The notes beneath the pieces are model-generated. The model was not told the origin of the DNA. It worked only from the letters and a program-made list of their open reading frames with translations, and did no database searches. Shown here piece after piece: positions 34,002-46,005 of a DNA stretch of 64,000 bases. Made by a program: the position numbers and the translations under genes. Numbering within the stretch: the stretch's first letter is position 1; every line of letters starts with the position of its first letter. Origin of the DNA: Denticeps clupeoides (taxonomy: Eukaryota > Chordata > Actinopteri > Clupeiformes > Denticipitidae); NCBI RefSeq assembly GCF_900700375.1, contig NC_041719.1, positions 11,983,734 to 12,047,733 of the forward strand, in the 5' to 3' direction.

Positions 34002-35855
34002 ATGAAGTACATTATAGGAATTGGCGGGTAAGAATAATTTTTTAGTTGTAATAATGTAATAATCCCACGCGTTGTTTTGTTATTCGCAGGTAAAATGTGT
34101 AAAACGGCGGAACGTGTTTTTTTTCCCCGATCCGAACCACCATGCGACAGACAGGCTACCGACAGACGTGCACGGGGCCGGTTAAATTATTCCGCCATTA
34201 TTTAATGTCCCCGTCAGCTCGCCGGAGCATCTCGTGTTCCCGAACACGACGCGATGCCGCCGAACCCCGCGCCGCGGACGCCGTGGGAGAGCTGGCGTGT
34301 CGGCTCCGTTTGCGCGGGAGATTTAAATGGTTGCGCGGACTCTTGCCTTCCGTCCGCGACGAAACGTTTGACGAGCGTTTGCTCCGGATAAGCGGCGCCA
34401 GGCGCGTAGCTGGGCCTGCTGTGTGGTTTTAACACGGTGCGTCCTCTGTAGAATCACGAACGGCGGGAAAACCACGCTGACGGACCGGCTCGTCAAGGTC
34501 CTGCCCAACTGCTGCGTGGTGCACCAGGACGACTTCTTTAAGGTCGGTGTATGGTCGCTGGCCCTCCAGCCCCGGCCGTGCGCCGCCGCCCGGTTACTCT
34601 GTGGGTCGGGATTAGTCGAGCTGGTAGTAATAGTTACCTGCCGTTTCAGCCACCAGACCAAATAGAAGTCGGGGAGGACGGCTACAAACAGTGGGACGGT
34701 AAGACCAGTCCGCCTTTATGCAGAGTCCTCGACTAACGTGTGACGTCATACACAGAGAGAAATGACTTTTTTTTTTTTTTTTTTCCCCAGTAATTACATC
34801 CTTGGACATGGAGGCGATGGTCAACACCATAAGAGGCTGGACTGAGAACCCGGTGAAGTTTGCTCGATCCCACGGCATGCCGGTGTCCGCTTCGAGTGAC
34901 GATGAGGATGAAGAGGGGCAAGTTCACATACTGATTGTGGAGGGATTTCTGCTTTATAACCACAAGTGAGTGCTTCGGAAGTTTATGTTTCTCATATTTA
35001 ATCTTTGAAATTGTAGTAATTTGTAACAAAATCATATTTCAAATATGCAATTTTTGTTTATCAAACGTTTCATGATTGCCATATATTAATGTTATGTAAT
35101 GGTGAATGGAAGGGAATTAATGCGGCGTGAAGATTAGGTTCTGAGAACCTCCAGCATCGAGTGTCACATGCCGTCTGCCTGAGGACGTTCTCTGCAGACT
35201 GGTCTTCGTATCTTCCAGCCCGAGTTGGCAGAGTTCTCTGCGGAGGGATAGATAAGAGAGCAGACAGCCGATTGGTGCACCGTTCGCTGTCATCACTTGG
35301 CTTCAGAACTGAATGTTCTCAGGACGAGAGATATGCTTGGGGGTTCAAACCTGGTGAAGAGGGGAGATAGTGATTTCTTAAGTCTTCTCAAGGGGGTGTG
35401 CTGATGTCATTTTCCACTTTTCTCCCTGCCACTCAGGCCTCTAACTGACTTCTTCAACAAGTGTTATTACATAACCATCCCTTATGAAGAATGCAAGCAA
35501 AGGAGAAGGTTTGTATCGTAACACATCCATCATTTGTCTTCCAGCATATTAGCGACATGTTTATTAATTCCTGGTTTATTTAGCTCCAGACAGTACACGG
35601 TCCCTGACCCCCCTGGCCTGTTCGATGGCCATGTGTGGCCAATGTACCTCAAACACAGAAATGAAATGGAAGACAGCTGCTTGCCTATCGGTAAATGAAA
35701 GGATTATACATCAGGATGGACTGGAATGAGAAGTTCGTAAGAATTTATGGGAATGTTTTTGTTTTTTAGAATATCTGAGTGGTCTGATGTCTAAAGACGA
35801 CATCTTCACATGTGTGCATGAAGACATTCAGAACACCTTGTTGAATTGTTTATAG
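34002..35855 (+). CDS. nmrk2: Nicotinamide riboside kinase 2
   Basis: Phosphorylates nicotinamide riboside (and nicotinic acid riboside) to the mononucleotide, a salvage step towards NAD+, mainly in muscle in mammals. Seven exons: 34002-34027, 34452-34542, 34650-34698, 34791-34965, 35437-35508, 35584-35690 and 35770-35855. Phases agree and give 201 residues. The P-loop GITNGGKTTLT is at residues 9-19. It is followed by LPNCCVVHQDDFFK with the catalytic Asp region. Substrate and lid motifs are VGEDGYKQWD, LDMEAM, ILIVEGFLLY and IPYEECKQRR, then YTVPDPPGLFDGHVWPMYLK. The C-terminus EDIQNTLLNCL matches the human core, but the long human tail is absent. Order after atcay matches human ATCAY-NMRK2. 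A strong GTAAG donor directly follows the TAG stop, so an alternative last exon is possible. Confidence 0.95.
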
Positions 35856-35937
35856 GTAAGAAGGTATTTGCTTTCTTTTAAACCAGTTATATTTAAACAT
35901 TTATCCTCGAATTATTATCTTTATGAATCATACCATG

Positions 35938-35939
<2 letters not shown>

Positions 35940-35973
<34 letters not shown>
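35940..35973 (+). repeat. Poly-T run
   Basis: About 34 consecutive T, ending close to a CAG acceptor at 35982. It could serve as the pyrimidine tract of a downstream nmrk2 exon. Confidence 0.9.
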
Positions 35974-35989
35974 CCTTTACAGCCGGAGT

Positions 35990-37800
35990 TTTCCAAGAAA
36001 TTAATGTATATAGAATTGTAAATTATGTCCACTTCCTTTTAATTCCACTTTCCCACATCCCTTCCATACCATGAATCCCCCCCCAAGAACCCTTTAAATG
36101 TTTTGTTTAACTAGTGTTTATTATAAATATGTTTTGCCACATCAACCTCAAACATTAAGAACCTGTTATAGATGTGGAATTTTACTTCTAATCTTATTAG
36201 AATTCAGTGCTGTTTTTAGCTCTTTTTTTTTTTTTTTTTCTCATGAACTCCTCAGATGATTTCTCTATTTGTTTTTATTTTTTTCCTTTTTTAATGGAAC
36301 TTTGTTGAAATGTTTGTTTGATCATGTCATTCCGAATGCAAGCACTCAGCAGATTACTTCTTAATACCTGTGGTTGTTATTGGCAAGTGGAAATGCAGAA
36401 TTTTTTTTTCTACCTGTTCATCTGTCTGCCAGAAGTCTTGCATATTAAATTAATTATTTTCTAAGGTCAGTAGTGTCTGTTTAATTTTACCGTACATCTG
36501 GGAAACATGCTGTTAGCCTAATCAAACTTAATATGTATACTAATACCAGTTCCTCACTTTGCAAAACCTGAGAGTGGGTATTATTCATCCTGTTGCACGT
36601 TCACCTTTTCACATCCTTGACTGAGCCAAAAAGAGTCAAAGACACTTTACAGAAGGGTCTGAACGGAACTGGACCTGCACAAAAACAAATACTGTCTAGA
36701 CCTTTTCCTGTGGCAAGCAAAATTCATTTTCGAATCCTGTGGACTGGCACTAAGCCCTCATTTATAGATGAATTGCTTTCCCAGCAACCTTTTTATGGAA
36801 TATTCACAGGGCCATGTAAATAACCAACTCAAAAACTGTCTTTTTATATTTGTTGTTTTATAACAATGTGCCTTTTACTATGAGACATTATTCCTTTTAC
36901 TAACGGACGATAATAGATGTTTTAAGTGCAATTTAACGTTTCAATATTTGATTATATTGCTATAACTGAACAAACATATTTTGCATAATGTGCCTGGTCT
37001 GCTTGATTTCCAGTGTTTCCTTCTGGCACAGTTCTAGACCTGGTGAAACTTCTCTGTTTTATAGCTCATCCTGCACTAAATTATGATATAATGACTGAAA
37101 ATTAACTAGACAATCATAGCAAGTAGCTCTATTAATAATGAATTTTGCATGCTACAATGACTTAATATTGTGGTATTAAATTTAAGACAATACTCCATTT
37201 TTCATATTTGATTTTTATTCTGAGGCAATGGAAGGAACTTGTAAGTTAGGAAGTCGGCAAATTAACTTTGAAACTGCCCCACCTTTAACTTTAGAATGAT
37301 TGCTAATGTGACTCACTGTGGAGCACATAGAACACACAAGAGCAGGCTGTCTGCTTCCGACAGTCTACGGTATTTGCACTCAATGTAAATACAGTGAATG
37401 TGTTTTCAGAGGAATGGACCATTTGAAAGCAACGACTGTTTAACCCTGTTCAGGTCAGGCAGAACAATGTGCTGAAAATACAATTTCATGTCTTTTTTTT
37501 TATTTTATTATTATTACATTATTTTTATCCAGCAAAATGTATATGTGCCACTGTTAAATCCATTTAACTGAATGATCAGATATGGAAACTGGAAGAAGAG
37601 ACACTTTTTACTGAGTGAGCAAAGTGGTAACATGGTGGTGGTCACGTCATTTTGTGTCCCTTAAAAACATTTTTCTTGATCTAAAGATCCAACATCAACA
37701 AATTAGCTGACAAATTGCCACAGTGATTCTAATGCAGGGCTTAAACATGCAGGGCTGCAAAATATATGGTCCGGTCATTCATGCATCTAAGGGTTAAACG
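35990..37800. other. AT-rich interval between nmrk2 and the lysyl oxidase gene
   Basis: Several T-runs (for example 36221-36239) and nmrk2 3' untranslated sequence are likely. A 76-codon frame at 36593-36823 has no family resemblance. No repeat was recognised. Confidence 0.4.
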
Positions 37801-37957
37801 TGCCCGCCCACTCATGGCTGTTTCCATCCCCTCATAAAGAGCCTCTCCCCTCAGGAGCCCTCCACTCACCTGTAGTGAGACCCGAGTGTCCGACTCCTTC
37901 AGCCCTTATGAAGGACAGAATAAGGTAGTTGTCCGTGGGTGAATAGCGTGATTGAAG
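37800..37957 (+). promoter_or_regulatory. Promoter and 5'UTR of the lysyl oxidase gene
   Basis: A CATAAAG TATA-like box at about 37834-37840 lies 120 bases before the start codon. CpG content is low, in contrast to the mydgf and tnfaip8l1 promoters. The core element is an inference. Confidence 0.35.
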
Positions 37958-40003
37958 ATGGGTGCTGTCTTAAGAAGGCTCCTGCTACTCCTCGTCTTCC
38001 TTCAGATGTTTGCTTTGACTGCAGGACAGCGTCGTGTTGGGCCGTGGAGACAGAAGGTGCAGTGGGAGAGCAACGGCCTGGTCTTCAGCCTGGTGAGCTC
38101 TGGATCCCGGTATCAAGCACCAACACAGAAGAAAGGAGAAACACACTTTTTCTTAACCAGACATGGACCTGTGGGCTTCCCCAGGAGGTCTGTGGCCGTA
38201 AAACTGATGCGTGTGAACGAAGAATCCAGAAGGTTCCTTCCTAGCACAAAAACTTCTCCTCTACAACAACAATCACCACCTGCTGCCTCTGTTAGGAACT
38301 ATGGAGTCAATAACGTTCCCTCATCCAGGGAGAGGGATAAGCAACACTTCCCATTGGAAACCCAACTGGTGCCCATTCAGGAGTCCTCAGGGATGGAAAG
38401 CCCCGAAGCACCTCCCGTTTTGGATGAAGCTTCAGTACAGAGCTCGGCCTCATCACCAGCTGATGCTGAAATTACAGAAGGTCAGAAGTCATCAGTCAGA
38501 AGTACTGTCACAGAACGCAACAGCACTGAAAAATATGACTGGTCACCAGCGGCAAGTTTAACTTACGAAGCAAATGACAATTTTGATAATATTATTATCA
38601 ATCATGCAAATGCTCCATCGCCACCCAGAAACTCCAACAGGATGATTGCAGATGATGGTCGCAGTCAGTATAAAACTCCCAGAAACAGTGTATTTTACAA
38701 CCTGTACCCTTCACATGGCAGAACGAGATCTCCAGTGTACCTTCCTCAAGCATCTGGATATGGCACTCAGTTCTTTCATAATGGTAACACCATTTTACTA
38801 TAGTTATTATTCTTGTTTTAGTGAACTGAGCATGTAGGCGAGATGTTCACAATTCTTTTTTTAGGTCTTCCAGACCTCATTCCTGACCCTTATTATATCC
38901 AAGCTGCCTGTTACATCCAGCATGTGCAGATGTATGCCCTTAGATGTGCGGCTGAGGAGAACTGCCTTTCCCGGTACTGTGTTTTTTTATATATCTCTAT
39001 ATATATGGTTTATTCTGACTGAATGTGTTCTTCTGTTGTATGTCTAGGTCTGCATACAAGCACAGCGTCAGGGACGTTGACTATAGGGTCCTACTTCGGT
39101 TTCCGCAGAGGGTCAAGAACCAAGGAACAGCTGACTTCCTGCCTGTGAAGCCAACACACGAGTGGGAGTGGCACAGCTGCCATCAGTAAGTTCGGGACAA
39201 GTTTCAAATTTCCCTCCAGTTGATACAGCATCTCAGCTAACTAACTAGATCTGGTTTTCAATGTATGGTCAGTACACAAGGATGTCTGCTTCTTATTTAA
39301 CAAGGAAAACTACCTCTCTATTACTCTTTAAATGCTCGTATTTTCAAAATGTGAGAAGATTATCTAAAAAAGTACAATGTTATGTTGATTTTGTTCTCAG
39401 GCACTACCACAGCATGGAGGCATTCAGTAGTTATGACCTGCTGGAAATATCCACAGAGAGGAAAGTGGCTGAGGGACACAAAGCAAGCTTCTGTCTGGAG
39501 GACACCAACTGTGACCCAGGGGTACGGCGGCGTTATGCCTGCACGGCTCACACGCAAGTGGGTAACAGTAATGGTTTCTATCAAAATGCCCCTTACAGTG
39601 TACGGCAGACTGATATTCGTGTAATTATCGGTGTAGGGATTGGGCCCAGGCTGCTATGACACTTACCACGCCAACATTGACTGCCAGTGGATCGACGTCA
39701 CGGACGTTCCACCCGGAAATTATATTCTTAAGGTAAAGCTGAAATTGTGCACTTTAGGCATTATAAGCATTTTTTTTATTTAAAGAGGGATTTTATTTTG
39801 CCAGGTTACCGTAAACCCAACATTCCAGGTGGAGGAATCTGATTTCACCAACAACGTGGTCCGGTGCGACCTCAGATACACCGGGTCTTACGTACAAGCG
39901 CGCAACTGCCGAGTAACTGGGTACGTGCAGTTCTTACGTATCGGACCAGACCAAAAAATTGCATTAATAATCGGGTTGTCTCTTTGTTTTTTTCAGCAGC
40001 TGA
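37958..40003 (+). CDS. Lysyl oxidase family amine oxidase, secreted (loxl5-like)
   Basis: Copper- and quinone-dependent amine oxidase that deaminates lysines of collagen and elastin to start crosslinks outside the cell. Seven exons: 37958-38783, 38865-38973, 39048-39185, 39401-39557, 39637-39732, 39805-39920 and 39997-40003. Phases agree and give 482 residues. A signal peptide ([19 protein letters not shown]) precedes a weakly conserved propeptide of about 250 residues with no SRCR domains, as in LOX and LOXL1. The catalytic domain starts near [13 protein letters not shown] (276). Copper ligands are H357, H359 and H361 in CHQHYHSM. The lysyl tyrosylquinone pair is K385 (EGHKASF) and Y420 (CYDTYHANI). 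The order of motifs matches LOX, and the tail RNCRVTGS is short. It could be fish loxl5, or lox itself, which I cannot settle. The start at 37958 is the first ATG before the signal peptide. Confidence 0.9.
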
Positions 40004-40276
40004 AATAAATTTGAGTGCAGAGATGTACAGGAGCCTGTCCTTCAGTTTTTATGGATGAATAATTTATGCTGAAAATGCCATGTTTTTCACCCTCATTTTC
40101 TTAGAACTATTAGGTTATTATTATGCTTTGATACCGTTCGTTTCAAAACAGTGAAAGTTTTTTTTTTTTCATGCAATAACCGAAACTATCTGTGATTTAT
40201 TTTGATGTGGTTTGATGCATGTAGCACTACAAATGCTTCTACTATCTACTACAATTTTTTTACTATTCTGTTTGAA

Positions 40277-40282
40277 AATAAA
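40277..40282 (+). terminator. Lysyl oxidase gene poly(A) signal (AATAAA)
   Basis: AATAAA lies about 275 bases past the stop codon. A second copy sits immediately after the stop at about 40004. Confidence 0.5.
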
Positions 40283-40915
40283 TTGTTCAAGCAACAGAAC
40301 AGTGTCATTTGTTTCAAGTCAGACGAGAAAAAAGACGCATTGTTTTCTAAGTTGGGAGAACCACTGTCATACAAATCATGCAACACATTCCTATCTACTG
40401 ATGTGATCATTATTATAGACAGTCTGCTAAAATAATCAGACAGGGTTTAATAAGTGATGCAGTCCTACGCCGGTTCAGATCTGGTCAACAGCAGGCGGCT
40501 TCATGGAACTCGGGGATGACAGGGAACAGAGAAATTCCACAACCCCCCTCTAAGGTTCTAAAGGTTCCCTCTACTATACAAAAATACATTGTGATCGCTT
40601 AACGGTTAGTGCTTATTGGAAATTATATAAAGCCGTGAAAATTCAGGGTAGGATGGAAACTGTAATTATAAGGCTAAAAGGCCTTTTTTTAAAAGCGCTG
40701 AATGTTCGCTTAAGGCAGTAAAGAGGGTTATTTGTTCATATTATGGGCTTCTTGATAAATTGCTTGTACATAATAACATTTTAAAGTAGATCAGGCCCAA
40801 GTGAACTCCTCTTCATGTTTATTATTATGGGCACAGAAGTGGCACTGAGTGAAGAGGCAAGTCATATGAGGTTTACCTGATTGACCAGAATGAACCATTT
40901 TTTTGTTCCAATGTA

Positions 40916-41439
40916 CAGTACAGGCCAAAAATTTGGACACACCTTCTCATTTAATCTGTTTTCTTTATTTTCATGACCATTTAAATTGGTAGATTCTCAC
41001 TGAAGGCATTGAAACTATGAATGAACACATGTGGAGTTATGTACTTAACTAAAAAAGTGAAAACATGTTTTATATTCTAGTTTCTTCAAAATAGCCGCCC
41101 TTTGCTCTGATTACTGCTTTACACACTCTCGGCATTCTCTCGATGAGCTTCAAGAGGTCGTCACCTGAAATGCTTTTCCAACAGTCTTGAAGGAGTTCCC
41201 AGAGGTGTTTAGCACTTGTTGGCCCCTTTGCCTTCACTCTGCGGTCCAGCTCACCCCAAACCATCTCGATTGGGTTCAGGTCCGGTGACTGTGGAGGTCA
41301 GGTCTCCACAAGTACATAACTCCATATGTGTTCATTCATAGTTTTGATGCCTTCAGTGAGAATCTTCCAACGTAAATGGTCATGAAAATAAAGAAAACAC
41401 ATTGATGAGAAGGTGTGTCCAAACTTTTGGCCTGTACTG
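40916..41439 (-). mobile_element. Tc1-like transposon, internally deleted, both ends present
   Basis: Starts CAGTACAGGCC and ends GGCCTGTACTG in inverted orientation, flanked by TA target duplications at 40914-40915 and 41440-41441. Terminal repeats extend far inward, with matching TCACTGAAGGCAT-type wording in both. Between them only the last third of the transposase remains (minus strand 41070-41264: MVWGELDRRVKAKGPTSAKH to YFEETRI). The N-terminal half, including the DNA-binding and first catalytic parts, is gone. It is the same family as the copy at 12357-12720. Confidence 0.95.
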
Positions 41440-41721
41440 TACAGTGAAAGGGGTTTCACTTCAAAGATTTGAACCTGCAACCTTTCCGCTACCAGAGTTT
41501 ACCAGGTCACCACTGCCCACATAATAAACACCGCATGTCAGCCATAAGAAAAACGAAAGGGAATTCAGGAACAAATGTACACTTGATGTTATTTACATGA
41601 CCTGCCCTGCTCAAACATTACTTCAGACCGTGACCCTCCGTGGCCACAAGGTGGCAGGAGTTCGCCGCCGAAGCTACGAATCGACTCGGAAGCCAAAGAG
41701 AAGAAGCGCAGGAGAACCAAC

Positions 41722-43823
41722 ATGGCGCGCAGGTCCTGTACATGCACCGGTGCTTCAGCCCTCGCTGCGCTGGGAAACGTTTGCCTGGCGTTGGCGCTGC
41801 TGTGTCCCCTTTCTTCGGCCGAGAGAACGAAAACTGTGGAGTTTAACGTGAAGCCCGGGGGGGGTCGTGCACTCGTTTTCCGAGAAGATTGTAAGTGTGT
41901 GTTTCCTCTAGGCGCCGGCCGGATACGCGGCTAATATTAAAATTCCCTTCACTTTTATCACGCTTATAAAAGTAAAAACGGGTATACAGGCGAATGTCGT
42001 CTAAACCGCTGACATACTATGGCCACGTGGGATATATGTGAGTTTAATGCAGCGAGTTAAACTGGTTTAATCGTTTTTTTATTGTGCTTGTATTATCCGT
42101 TGTTAACAGTTTATCGCGGTTGTGTTTGGTAGATCTGACCATTTCATCAGTGTATGCTTTCAGTGATGTTGCAGCGTAATTGCGTGAGGGTTGTATCGTT
42201 AATATCACATTGTTGCACACAATTCGTGTTGAGTGAGTATTTTATACTCTTGCCCAGTTATATTTAAATAAAGTAAACTCCAAATGCATATCGGCTTGCA
42301 CATGCTTCATTACAAAAAAAAAAAGAAAAATTGTGGGACTGTGCAAACGAGGAAGCTGCGCTTAAAAACCGACACGTCTGTGGGAAACACGAGTGTCTGA
42401 CCAATCAGGCGTGTGGAGGCGGGGCCTCGAGGACACAGTGGCTGTGAGAATCTGACCAATCAGGCGCGGGGAGGCGGGGCCTCCACGAAACACTGGCTGG
42501 TTGTATCGTGGTTCCGGTAGAGCGCTTAGAAAAATAAACCGACTTCTTAGTCGATTCAGTGTACCAGCGGACCGCTTTGCAATGGGCTGAAAAACGCACA
42601 AACACGCATCGTGAGCAGAATAAAAAAAGACAAGTCAGCTGGTCATTTTAATACTGAATTCTTATTGTCGGTATATTTGTTTTTGTCTTTCTTTCAGAAA
42701 GACTACGAATGCACTTTCACGTACGCATCACAGGGGGGCACCAATGAGGTTCGTCTTCCACTCTCCGCTCTCCTCGCTGATGTCAAGTGGCTCTTAACAG
42801 GATGTATTAAAAGTTAAAAAAAATTCTTTCAGCAATGGCAGATGAGTGTGGGCCTCAGTGACGATGACACGCTCTTCTCCTGCTCTGTGTGGAGGTGAGT
42901 GCCGATGTCGTTCCTGTGAAGGGCAGCGTGAGTTGTGGTTAAGTGCAACATACAGGATGCATGTAATGTTGTCAAATGCGGTTTATTTAGCTGGCTGCTG
43001 TCTTCCTCTTTTAAGGCCCCAAGGAAAGTCCTACTTGTTCTTCACACAATTTAAGGCAGAGCTTAAAGGATGCAAAGTTGAATATGCAAGTGCATATGTA
43101 AGTATAATTTCACATGCATCGTAATTTAGTTTCAATGTCAAGTTTTTGTTCGTTTGTACATAGTGTAGATCCTTAGTGTGAACCAAACTTTCATTAATCC
43201 ATTCATTAATTTTCAGTGTAATCAGGGACTTATCCTCCACTTATCCGCATCCAAGTATAGTGGTCCTCATCAAGGAAAGGAAATGGCTGGAAGCCGTTTG
43301 AGAGCAGGATGCTGTGGTTTGTCTTTAAAAAGATCTTGTTCACATAGGACGGAAATAGCCTGATAGCCTCCTGCAGATCCTGTGCAACAGAAAAGGAAAA
43401 GCATTCATTTGAACGCCGCTTTAAAAGGCCCCCTGATAGATTTTAAAGAGTGCACTGCTTTGTCTGATTCTTTCTTCAGTCCCAGACTGCTGTGGGAGGG
43501 CAAAAAGATGTTCCTTTGAAAGAAGAAGAATTCGTTGTTGGTGACTCTTCAGGTAGTTTTATGTTAAATATGTTCTTATTCTTTGTGCTTTGAGACTGTT
43601 ACTACTCTATATCAGGTTGAATTGCTTCAGAATTGAACTTTTGCTTTGTTATTATTATTATCATTATTAACTTATATACTGTTAGTAATAGGATCTGTAA
43701 CTGTGTTTTTTTTTTTTTTTTTTTTCATATCTTCCTCTTTCAGTGACCCAGAATGCGGGGAAGTTCCTTGCTGAGCTTTCAAAACTGACTGTAATTGGTA
43801 GGACACGTCATGATGAACTATGA
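41722..43823 (+). CDS. mydgf: Myeloid-derived growth factor (ER/secreted UPF0556 protein)
   Basis: Small beta-sandwich protein of the ER-Golgi, also secreted; in mammals it supports cardiac repair. Six exons: 41722-41890, 42698-42748, 42833-42894, 43016-43097, 43480-43552 and 43744-43823. A signal peptide (LAALGNVCLALALLCPLSSA) is followed by KTVEFNVKPGG. The core motifs are YECTFTYASQGGTNEQWQMS, PQGKSYLFFTQFKAELKG and LAELSKLTV, all as in human MYDGF. The C-terminus is HDEL, a canonical ER-retrieval signal, where human has RTEL. In exon 1 a run of eight G at 41857-41864 puts the frame one base out. Upstream of it the frame is VKPGG, while the donor at 41891 and exon 2 agree in phase only with the other frame, which reads VVHSFSEKI after the run. 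This is either a sequencing or assembly error in a homopolymer, or a true frameshift allele. The gene would be 171 residues without the extra G. Confidence 0.9.
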
Positions 43824-44007
43824 CTGGCAGAGATCAGTTGATGCTGCTTTCATGTAGTTGAAAAGCCAGTTTTCACTGCTCATAACTACATTTATGAAGT
43901 CCAGGATCAAAATTACATCCTGTCAGAGGAGTCTATCCTATAAATGTGACAAAGGTGTTTTAATGTTCTGTGGCATTACATATGGACCAGTTAGAAATGT
44001 CTTTGTA

Positions 44008-44013
44008 AATAAA
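44008..44013 (+). terminator. mydgf poly(A) signal (AATAAA)
   Basis: AATAAA lies about 185 bases past the mydgf stop codon. Confidence 0.5.
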
Positions 44014-45040
44014 TGTATCTGGAAAAATACATTTGGCAGAGGGGCTCTGGGATCCTGCTTTTCTTTTGACACACGAGAGCTTCCCATCTTCATCTCTCTT
44101 CAACCCTCACCTGATTTCAGTGCCTCCTCGGCTCTTACTTTGCTTCATAAAAGCAGAAATGTGCACGATGGATTGCAGCCAGTTGCATTTCAAGTACCAG
44201 GGTATGACGCAGCACAGAACTGCCAAATGAATTTGTACTCTGTAGAAATGATATTCACTCACTTTTCCCCTCAAGTTACAACACTTATACATGTTACTTC
44301 TGAAATCCATCTTTAAATCTTCATCCATTCAGCAACAGTGTGAATGTTGGAGATGACAACACCGAATGAGAAACTGTTGCAACTGCTGTTATTTCCCTTT
44401 CTTATTAAATTCCTTTTCCACCACACTGTTGTGATGTTTCTCGGTCCTCCAGATGATTACAATATACAAATGTAGTGTTCATAATGTGGTTTTGCATAAT
44501 TGTATTTTCATACTTATTTGGAATGTGCTTGTTATTGCAACTGGAGAATCATGACTGACTTATGCCTTTCAGCTACACAGCTATGCCATGAAAACTATAG
44601 CTTCAATGGCTTATTTTTATAATGGCATGAAAAACTCAAGACAATTTTGTCTATTTTCCTTTCTTGTGCTGCTCGGTAGCTCGGAAGTCAGGTCAAAGAA
44701 CACATTTTGGTATAATTGACCAGCAGCTTTTTAATCATTGTTTTTAAAGGATTTTGGGTGAGTGTGGAGTGTGGTGATGTGAACAAAATGTATTACAAAA
44801 TGATGTGACTGGATCATAATCTTAACCCAGAGTTTTGCAATACCTATTGCTGCTTGTGCTGTAATGAGCTGTGGAAACATGTCTTATCTGTTCTAGTCCT
44901 TAGTACATTTAGGGTATTTGTATCCTATATGGTGTGTGTACTCACAAAAGCAAAAGTTTTTAGCAGGTGTGGAAAAATGCTGTAAACTTTAAAAAAAAAA
45001 AAAAAAAGACAAAATATTTGCTCTTTTGAAGGAGTACAAA
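44014..45040. other. Intergenic DNA 3' of mydgf
   Basis: No exon or repeat recognised apart from an A run at about 44991-45007. Confidence 0.4.
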
Positions 45041-45059
45041 GAAATAGTTATTTCTGGTC

Positions 45060-45912
45060 ATTTCACCAAGGAAACTTGAAAAAAATCACATCTAGCTTAT
45101 TTCCTGTTGAAACCAGAAGATGTCCAACAGGGACATCTCAGAGTTGGCAGAAACCAATGGGACCCAAGAACACCAATTTACTGTCCAGAGAACTCTGTCC
45201 AGGAGGGATCTTCATGGAAGAGTTGTGGCCAAAAAGACATACCTCCGACATGGAAGCAAGGCCAAGCAACTCAATTTTGCACCAAACCCAAGGAGCGTGG
45301 ATGACGAAAAATGGCAGCAGGTGCTCTGTGCAGATTGAAATATTTGGCTGTAACAGAAGGCCTGGAGAGAGGAACAATAATAAGCCTCTGCCGGCAACAG
45401 TGAAAAGTGTTGCCAGTTGCTTGCAAGTTTGGTGAGGATTAATGGTGTTGAGATATGCTGAGATATCCAGGCAGATACTTATCCACCACGCTGTACCATC
45501 AGGTAGGCATACAATTGGGCCAAAATGTGTTCTGGACAATGACCCCAAACAGATATTTAACATAAAGAAGAACAAGGAGCCCTGGAAGGGACTGGGTATG
45601 GCCTCCCGGAGCCATGATCTCAACACCAAGTCCGTATGTTACTACTCTGAAGAGACAGAAAGGTACAGAAGATGAGTTGTAAGTTCTCCAATATGTTTGA
45701 AACAACCTACAAGCAAGTACCTTTAAAAACGGTCTGCAAGTGTACCTAGAAGAATTGAGGTTGTCTTGAAGGCAAAGGGTGCTCACACCAAATATTTATT
45801 TGATTTAGATGAACTGCATTTTCTTAACTAATGAAAATACTTAACACGTTAACAAGCATTCCTGGTTTCTAAATTTTTTTTCACAGCTGCCTATAACGTC
45901 TGCACAATACTG
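45060..45912 (+). mobile_element. Third Tc1-like transposon relic
   Basis: Plus-strand frames give broken transposase wording: DISELAETNGTQEHQFTVQR, DLHGRVVAKKTYLRHGSKAK, KWQQVLCAD, then IHHAVPSGR, DNDPKQ and a final RIEVVLKAKGAHTKYLF-like end at about 45750-45802. The 3' end AACGTCTGCACAATACTGT at about 45896 is a Tc1-type terminus. Many frame breaks make it old. No left terminal repeat was seen. Confidence 0.85.
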
Positions 45913-45934
45913 TGGGCATGTTTGTGTGAGTGTG

Positions 45935-46005
45935 TGTGTACATACACACACACACATAAACACACTTACATACATAGATGCATACATACATATATACACT
46001 CAAAC
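45935..46005 (+). repeat. (CA)n/(CATA)n microsatellite
   Basis: Runs of CACACACA and CATACATACATA with interruptions, just right of the Tc1 relic. Confidence 0.9.
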
